Shown here: positions 63,280-64,000 of the stretch, one piece after another | How the letters are laid out: every line of letters starts with the position of its first letter | Position numbering within the stretch: the stretch's first letter is position 1 | NCBI GenBank assembly: GCA_026120185.1 | Contig: JANUWF010001218.1 | Location: 496,001-560,000 of the forward strand | Source of the DNA: Voacanga thouarsii | Taxonomy: Eukaryota > Streptophyta > Magnoliopsida > Gentianales > Apocynaceae | Reading direction: 5' to 3' | DNA length: 64,000 bases | Position numbers and translations under genes: made by a program | Notes under the pieces: model-generated | Databases searched by the model: none | Seen by the model: the letters and a program-made list of their open reading frames with translations, nothing else | What the model was told of the DNA's origin: nothing

Positions 63280-64000
63280 GACGTCATTTTTAGTCGATTC
63301 GTTGCAACAGTAACTTTCAACCAAAGCCGATATGAATTCTGTCAACGGATAATAACGTCAAGGAGAATCTTTAGCTGCTGTACCTGGTCAACATCGGAAC
63401 TAGGAGCCGATAAGCCATCACCCGCATACCTTGGCACGATCGGCAAGACATTACCGTTCTTAACCGTGAGGACGGGCCACGAAGCGGGATCCTCTCCACG
63501 TTCGAAAGTCGACAATTGTGCCACAGCAAGTATAAAGCAAGTAGGAATCCCAAATTGAAGGACACCAACACTCATCTCAAATCAAATTACCAAATTTTTT
63601 CAGTTTTCAATTCTTTTTTCCCCGTTTTCTTTACTGCTTCCATTTACAGCTTTGTTTATATTTGCTTTACAGTTTTCTTTACTCCTTTGATTACAAATTT
63701 TTCGTTTGATGTTGTTTTGATTATCAATTCCAGTGTTCTATATTTATTCATCATTTTAATCAAAATACATCGTGTTCAGTTCCGTTTTGCTTTCGTATGC
63801 AATATTTCTACTTTCTTAGACCTTTTCTATAGTAAGTTCAAGGAACCCACGTTTTTTAAAAGGTCCGGCTCATCCATTTATCTTTTTATTGGACTGTTTA
63901 TATTAATCGAAAGAGCAGCCGATCGACATTTCTGTCGGCTCCCTTTTCGTAAAGCAACACTTGTATTGAAAGAGGAATTAGGAACTATTATTATTGTAAT
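63280..64000. other. Unclassified GC-richer block at the right edge
   Basis: Between about 63290 and 63560 the base composition rises sharply and CpG dinucleotides become frequent, against strongly AT-rich DNA on the left. Both strands are open over part of it. The following sequence is pyrimidine-rich, then includes CCGATCGACATTTCTGTCGG, a near-palindrome, at about 63918. It may be the start of a gene or of an LTR element that continues beyond the window. I recognise no protein. Confidence 0.4.

Overview
The window is nuclear DNA of a flowering plant, most likely a eudicot. It is AT-rich, its genes have many short exons with GT-AG introns, it carries several microsatellites, and about a third of it is LTR retrotransposon. 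No bacterial, plastid, tRNA, rRNA or CRISPR feature was recognised. The species was not determined.

Four cellular genes look intact, and all four were rebuilt here exon by exon with matching splice phases. On the minus strand at left are a chloroplast-type SLH-domain membrane protein (4212-9092, 11 coding exons, 579 aa) and a cytochrome b561 ascorbate ferrireductase (10601-12687, 4 exons, 240 aa). At right, a TauD-like Fe(II)/2-oxoglutarate dioxygenase on the plus strand (44857-46827, 3 exons, 321 aa) converges on the P-body mRNA-decapping factor DCP5 on the minus strand (47983-53210, 8 exons, 598 aa). From memory, the closest Arabidopsis relatives of the cytochrome b561 and DCP5 genes are the neighbours At1g26100 and At1g26110. 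The window may therefore be an old gene pair pushed about 35 kb apart, mainly by transposon insertions.

The middle (15.6-40.3 kb) holds three LTR elements. (1) A Ty1/copia element on the minus strand (15569-20929, 342-bp LTRs, target duplication CATTT) has lost its protease and integrase region. In that place it carries, in antisense, an intron-containing copy of an RKD (RWP-RK) gene. (2) A damaged Ty1/copia element on the plus strand (about 26320-34651) lacks a recognisable 5' LTR, has two internal tandem duplications, and is interrupted by a solo LTR of its own family. (3) A Ty3/gypsy chromovirus (34879-40275, 373-bp LTRs, target duplication CATTA) is also decayed.

The right part holds a Stowaway-like MITE whose empty site survives in a neighbouring direct repeat, and a broken RPA70-like gene split by a third solo LTR of the second copia family. 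It also has a zone of short repeats resembling transposon subterminal repeats, and an unclassified GC-richer block at the edge. All three LTRs of the second copia family share a short arginine-rich reading frame ending at the same AGAG/GT site. That feature and the captured RKD gene are the two most unusual observations.
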